A DNA stretch of 60,000 nucleotides from Symsagittifera roscoffensis. Lineage: Eukaryota > Xenacoelomorpha > Acoela > Convolutidae. The translations under genes and the position numbers were made by a program. Positions 54,640 to 60,000 of the stretch are shown in pieces. The stretch's first letter is position 1; the number at the start of each line of letters is the position of its first letter. Below the pieces are notes generated by a model. It worked only from the letters and a program-made list of their open reading frames with translations. It was not told the origin of the DNA and did no database searches. The DNA lies in assembly GCF_963678635.1 (NCBI RefSeq), contig NC_087062.1, positions 72,819,345 through 72,879,344 on the forward strand. Reading direction: 5' to 3'.

Positions 54640-57340
54640 GCTTGGGATCTTTTTCGTTCAAGTAATCTGCATAGATGTCCAGATGTACTACTTGATTTCA
54701 GACGGTTCATTCAGGTTATCCACTACCTGATGACCTGCAGCCGATATGATTGACATTATTTTTCTCCCCTCTCTTGTCATGACGAAGATCTGCCCTGAGA
54801 TGAAATTCAACTTCAAGCCCCGTTTCTTCGGTTCCAGGTTGTCCTCGTCTTTCACTGTCGTCTTTAGGATCTCGAGTTTCACGCGCAGCTCTGTGTTTTC
54901 CAGTTCAGACATCACCCATTGCTCAACTTCGTTCGTAGCCAATTCTTGTTGTACATTCTGTAGTGCGGTCCGAGCCGCTAGGCCAAAATCTAACTTGAGC
55001 GCCTTATCTGACTCAGCCTCCAGCCTGGAGGCATTTGCGTCGTCTGGCATGGTTGTCACTTTCTTAGTTGTAAGCGTTCATTGTGTCTCTTTCTTTTCGC
55101 AACTCAGCTTCGTTCATTAGGCGTGCTCGACTAGCCTTTACCCCTGAAAGCGCCTCTTTGGGTCGGAGATGCTCCGCGTTCACTACTGAATTGCAAAACT
55201 GAGGGCAGTCGGATTTGAAATGTCCTATCAGATTGCAAAAGAAACATCTCGGTTATACTTTATTATGAGCCCTCTCACATTTTCTTCGTGTTCCTCATCG
55301 GTTGCGTCAACGTCGTCAATAAAGCAACCAATCGTTTTCATGTTTTGTTTATAGGCGGAACAGAACAGGTTGAAACGTGATGGTTCAACGCACCACAATT
55401 AGCGCATGACCTCCTTTTATCCATGTCTTCCCGAGGTTTATACCAAATAGAACTCGTGCCAGTGTTCATTCCACTGTAGTTGCCGTAATTGTGATATCGA
55501 TTTTGCGCCCCTGGCTTTATGAACAAGTACTCAGGCAGTTTCATGCATACGTCATCGGGCATGTGTACAAAGTCAGCTCACAAGGTAAGTGGGTGGCCAA
55601 CATGGTTGTCAGTTCATCGCTCTTTACTACGTCCATGGACTTCGAGGATATGGCCAAATTCCGTTCCGAGATTCTTTTGTCAGGATTACTTCTCCTTTTG
55701 AGTATTTCGAGGTCATCCAAAAATTTGTCAATGGAATCATCATTTCTTTTGCGCCTGTTTTCATACTTCACCATGGCCTGATGCCCCGAACACCCGAGCC
55801 GAAACGATTCAACAAAATTTTGCGAGATCAGCAAGATTTTGCGAGCACTGTCTCGTTCATTTGTCCTTTTGGCCATCACACAGCTTAGGGCCGTGGCTTC
55901 TAAGCTACTTGTCAGTGCGCTACTTTCCTGTTTCTTGGAGTGGTTCTCTTCCTCAAAGTGTAATTTCACCACCTCTATCCAGATATCAATGTAACCATCT
56001 GACTCATCTCTGTACGACTTCTATTTCTTGAATGTCCTTCGTGACCTCTCTCCTCTCTCAGTAGACTTCGAGATTTTAGTAATAACGTCTCAAGATTCCT
56101 GTTTAAGGGCTCAAATATTGACGCGTTCATTGTACTGTTATGCAATATGGTGGTCAAATCTAGCAAACGTGTCCCCGATATGGTATCTGCTTCTGGCGTG
56201 ACTGGATTCATCCCACCTGCCCTCAACGCGGCTGCCCTAGATCTCTCCCTATCATTAGACTCAAAACTCGTTCTTGATCTCTGGGGAGCCTTTGCATGAA
56301 TGTGGGCTCTGGATCCATCAGTTGCCTGACGCGAGTCCTCCACTGGACCGAAACGATTCTCCGGTTGCTGCCGCTCAAGATTTCATCAAGCTTCCGCACA
56401 AAAAAGTCAGCCTTGGCATCTAATCCTTTCTCCAACCTAGCCATCGTGTGAGCATAGGTGTTGCCATGAGCGTTCAATAATCGCTCAATCTCTCTTGTCA
56501 TTCTACATTATCTCTCTTCTTAGTTCTTGGTTGCTAGAGACAATCTCTCCACGAGGCACAGATCGGTGTTTCAAATCAACTGGGCCTGATCGCTTCTTGC
56601 TTGTGATATCGCGTCTGCCAGATCGTCTCCTAACCATTCATGGCCCTAGTGAGCCTTTCCTTTCACTCGGTCGATCCTTTTTGTCATATCCTGTCGTAGT
56701 TCTTCAAGGCCTGTCATTACGTTGACAAACAGACCACTCATATCTCTGGCCGTTCCTAACACTGGGGTGAGGCCTTGGGACGATGGCGCTAAATGAGGCT
56801 GCAGCCTAGTGCTCGATGACGAACCACCCTTCTGCGTGCATATCAACATAAGCCTATCGAATGTCGAGGATGCTCCCATCGTTATCCCATCTGACACCCG
56901 TCTTGATGGCGAGTTGGACATAGTTTTCTTACTCTTCTCATGTCTCAGGCTACGTGTGAAGCCTGTGTCCGAGTGCATTAGTCCTGAATGGTCAAAGCCA
57001 GAAGAGTATCCATCAAATCGGAGCGACGACATGTGTTCATCAAATAATGCTTTAAGACTCTTGGTTGCTCTTCCCTGGGGCCTATGCTCGACATCATCGC
57101 ATTCTTGCCCTACTTGACTAGGGAGGATTGTTCTTGGTCTCCGATTTGGACGTCCGTTTGAACAGCAGTTCCTCTTCTGCTTTGTCCTGGGAGTGCTCCG
57201 AGTTCCTCTGGGTTTCTCCGATTCTTCCCGTTCAAATTAGTCACCGGGTTCCTGCAGGTCATCATGAGGGTGGCGGTCGTTCGCATTAGCGCTTGCTCCC
57301 CTTCCTCGAAGGATTCGGTTGGTGACACGTTCGCTGCTCC
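54640..57340 (-). pseudogene. gag (- element, longer than the + copy)
   Basis: Frames run from 57328 (SPTESFEEGEQALMR) through 57032-56646 (STFDRLMLICTQKGGSSSS, VMTGLEELRQDMTKRIDRVK), 56501-56223 (EIERLLNAHGNTYAHTMARL) and 56343-55975 to 55972-55541 (MAKRTNERDSARKI, FLDDLEILKRRSNP). Then come the zinc knuckles: RRSCANCGALNHHVSTC (about 55410-55370) is an intact CX2CX4HX4C, and RCFFCNLIGHFKSDC (about 55250-55205) is a second intact one. The C-terminal coil 55059-54688 (LEAESDKALKLDFGLAART) matches 15258-15530. About 700 bases of the N-terminal half present here are deleted in the + copy. Confidence 0.65.
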
Positions 57341-57344
57341 GGCC

Positions 57345-58200
57345 TCAGTGTTTAGCCCATCATCACCATCTAGATTTTTCTCACTTCTTAGTTCATTCCG
57401 CTCGAAGTGACTCGGATAATCTTAAACACAGGGTCCGCCCAGTGTTGAGTCGTTACTAACTCCTCTCAAACACTTAGTACAATAAAATCACAAAAATCAC
57501 AATAATATCACAATTTTGACAAACAAAAAAACACACCCTATAGGTGACAGCGATCTCTCAACTATTACTACTTTAGCGTCTCAAACGTATCAAATCACTG
57601 CCTCGTTTAAAATCAAACTATTCTTTATGAAATAGCAGTGATGGTTTCAATAAGAGACAAATAAAACTTTCTCAAGAAGTCTTCCCTCAGTTCGAACACT
57701 CCAAATGAACGAAGCCAAGGACACTGCCGTCTCAGATGAGTGTGCCTTACCTAATACACTCACCAAGGTCTTCTTCAATGTGATTGTGTCCTATCAAGTA
57801 GCTCAAGGCAACCTGTTGTCGAAAATGTCTAGAATCTAATCAAAAGCTCTCCCACACTCGGACAGTTCCAAGTGCACGAGAGCAGGGAACAACTTACTTT
57901 ACTGAAGTGATTGTGTCTCACCTAATACACTAACTGAATTCTCCGTCTATGTGTTCGCGGACTACCTGAGCCGTCCTTTTAAGTAGCTCAAGGCAACCCC
58001 ACAACCAAAAAACTAATAGAGTTTAAAATTTTGTTCGGATACTTCTGATGAACCCAATTTAGAATTCAGAATTGATCAAATTCAAAATTGATCCAAAAAT
58101 GTTGATTTAGAATCCAAATCAACAAAAACGAGTTTGCTAAGTTGGCTTTTTTCTCATCTAATAGATTTTCAGAGACTTGTTTCGCAATTCTTGGCGAAAG
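57345..58200 (-). other. leader adjacent to gag (- element)
   Basis: Non-coding. It is the reverse-complement counterpart of 12740-13730, with the duplicated CACTCAC/AGTAGCTCAAGG segments near 57745-57800 and 57910-58000. No clear TATA box was seen. The CCCTCCG cluster is absent. Confidence 0.5.
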
Positions 58201-58302
58201 TGCTTAAAATACTTAAAACGACCGCAGTAGCCCTGTACAGTACTGGAAGAATGCCCAAAAACCGAATCAAAGATGGTTTATAAACACAACTTGGCCAAAA
58301 AC

Positions 58303-58377
58303 TATTGAATTTGGACCCTCTGATTCCTTTGTTTTCCAATTTTTAAGTCTACAGCTCTATCCACAGAGCTATTGGAA
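58303..58377 (-). other. tRNA-like module, - element copy 1
   Basis: The reverse complement reads TAGCTCTGTGGATAGAGC, then GTAGACTTAAAAATTGG and, about 50 bases on, GGGTCCAAATTC. The B-box-like part fits GGTTCGANTCC better than the + copy does. The D-arm pairs GCTC/GAGC. Confidence 0.45.
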
Positions 58378-59146
58378 GGGTTACTCAAAAATTGTTCTAG
58401 CAACTGAGCACGTTATTTTAGCAGGCTCCTAAGGCGCAATTTTTATCGCTCTAACCCTAAAAGCTCAAAAAATCAATCCTCCAATTATATTGACGAAATT
58501 TGGAAAATTACGAAAGTTTATCATCAAAAAATTTATTTTCTACTGAGTCTTTTTCTGCGCAGTTTCTTTAGTTAGTGGGGTTGAAAAACGTATAAGCTCA
58601 CTGCGCTGAAGCTTTTTTTTCGAAAAAGCTTGGATAACCAAAAATTTGGAGTTAACAGTTTGGTCGTTTTTTTCAACCAAACAGGGTGTTTTTTGGGTTT
58701 AAGTGGGATGTAAGTGTTATACCAAAAAAATAATAACACATTAAAAATCGTTAATCAAAAATACTATACCCTCCTTTACAACAAAAACCCGAATTAAGAC
58801 CGTTAACTGGGAAAGTCGCTTCGATGGAGGGTACAATCGGACAGCCTATTGTGTCCCTCATCACTTAAGTTTGATGAAATAGTACCCGAACGACAGCAAA
58901 AACGTAGTAACGATACCCAAAAGTTGTTGTCCCTGCTGCCTTCCACCAAAACACTCGACCTTTCAATCAGAAATAACGTAAACCAATCTAAAACAACGAC
59001 AAACAGGAAAATCAGATCACATCTTGTTCCAAAATTAAATAAAAACTGTCAAAACTTAAAACGAGCGCAGTAGCCCTGTACAGTACTGGAATAATGCACG
59101 AAAACCGGATCAAAATTGTAGAATAAACATAATTTTGGCCAAAGAC

Positions 59147-59222
59147 TATTGAATTTGGACCCTGCGATTCCTTTGTTTTCCGATTTTAAGTCTCCAGTAC
59201 TATCCACATAGCTATGGGAAGG
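59147..59222 (-). other. tRNA-like module, - element copy 2
   Basis: Same module in the second tandem leader copy. The D-arm is weakened (ATAGCTATGTGGATAGTAC), while GAGACTTAAAATCGG and GGGTCCAAATTC are kept. Confidence 0.4.
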
Positions 59223-60000
59223 GTTACTCAAAAATTGTTGTAGCAACTGAGCACGTTATGTTAGCAGGCTCCTTACGCAAAATTTTTATCGCTCTACTTC
59301 TAAAAGCTCAAAAATTCAATCCTCCGAACATATTGACCAAATTTGGAAAATGACAAAATTTTTGATCAAAAATCTTATTTTCGCCAATTTCTAATGAGTC
59401 TTTTTCTGCTCGGTTTCTTCAGTTAGGGGTATTGAAATATGTAGTAGCTCACTGCACAGAAGCTTTTCATTGTTCGGAGAAACTTGGATAACCAAAAATT
59501 TGGAGTTAACCGTTTTTCGGGTTCAAGTGGGATGTAAGTAATATATGAAAAAAAAATTAACCTATTAGTAGTCGTTAATCAATATTACTACACCCTCCCT
59601 TACACCAAAAAACCCGTTTGCTCGGAAAGTCGCAATCGATGGAGGGTTTAATCGGGCCGCATCAATTGTGTCCCTCATCAATTAAATTTGATGAATTAGT
59701 ATCCGAACGATACCAAAAAATTATTAACGAAACCAAACAGTCGTTGTCCCTGGTGTCATCTGTTGCATCTGGAACACGTCGGTCAGGTTGCCACTATACC
59801 CGGCAAAGTTATCATTAACGTGCTTGAATACTCAAACAACACTCGAGAAAGGGTTCCTAACCGACAACCAAAATACTTGATTTTTCAATCAGAAAAAATA
59901 TGAACCAATCTAAAACAACGACAAATAGGAAAGTCAGATCACATCTCGTTCGGAAATAATATATAAATGGTCGTTTTATGTTTTGTTTTGCTGTTTTTGG

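Larger units (their letters stand above)
58200..59950 (-). repeat. tandem leader duplication, period 843
   Basis: CGCAGTAGCCCTGTACAGTACTGG occurs near 58223 and 59066. TGGACCCT...GATTCCTTTGTTTTCC, AGCAACTGAGCACGTTAT and AACCAATCTAAAACAACGACAAA also recur, the last at 58981 and 59903. The two copies cover the leader equivalent of 11190-11990. The second copy has an extra ~100 bases near 59760-59860. Confidence 0.85.
45600..60000 (-). mobile_element. giant composite element, inverted copy (runs off the window)
   Basis: On the minus strand, from 60000 downwards: leader, gag, protease remnant, RT remnant, RNase H, connection, integrase, acidic extension, macro module, spacer, second-block start, a large deletion, second-block end, terminal segment. 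Gene order and spacing parallel the + copy without its 2.6 kb triplication. Its 5' end lies beyond the window. Confidence 0.6.

Overview
This 60 kb window is animal (metazoan) nuclear DNA, dominated by decayed retroelements. I see no operons, bacterial-type genes, intact tRNAs, rRNAs or CRISPR arrays. An AAUAAA signal, a splice-acceptor-like site, AT-rich non-coding DNA, Ty3/gypsy-, copia- and LINE-type reverse transcriptase fragments and an IRG-like GTPase point to an invertebrate. The gag-pol lineage reminds me of families common in cnidarian (coral-type) genomes, but that is an impression I could not check.

Layout. 1-1.25 kb: one apparently intact gene, an IRG-like tail-anchored GTPase with an unusual P-loop. 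1.25-9.5 kb: AT-rich DNA with three tandem copies of a ~1.8 kb non-coding unit and a short direct repeat. 9.5-10.5 kb: internally deleted copia element. 10.5-38.9 kb (+ strand): a very large composite gypsy-type element. Its order is leader, gag, protease, RT, (RNase H deleted), integrase, acidic extension, a macrodomain-like module, spacer, then a second coding block. The second block has a coiled coil, an SGNH-hydrolase-like domain and several unrecognised conserved regions, and a terminal segment follows. 38.9-39.9 kb: second deleted copia element. 41.6-43.7 kb: a diverged relative of the second coding block. 43.7-45.6 kb: tandem LINE RT fragments. 45.6-60 kb (- strand): a second, inverted copy of the same giant element, with different deletions.

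Two points stand out. First, a macrodomain of the ADP-ribose-binding type (TARG1/OARD1-like) lies downstream of integrase in the same element, and both oppositely oriented copies continue from it into the same second coding block. That argues for one element of roughly 20 kb before duplications, with a macrodomain and an SGNH-like esterase as accessory modules. Second, the window is full of local tandem duplications of different unit lengths. In the 2.6 kb integrase-macro array, the middle copy is a left-right hybrid of the outer two, the classic product of unequal crossing over.

All retroelement genes here are broken by stops, frameshifts or deletions. Lesions differ between the copies: the + copy lacks RNase H, while the - copy lacks the protease DTG site, the RT fingers and most of the second block. 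Boundaries of decayed features were read by eye and may be off by tens of bases.
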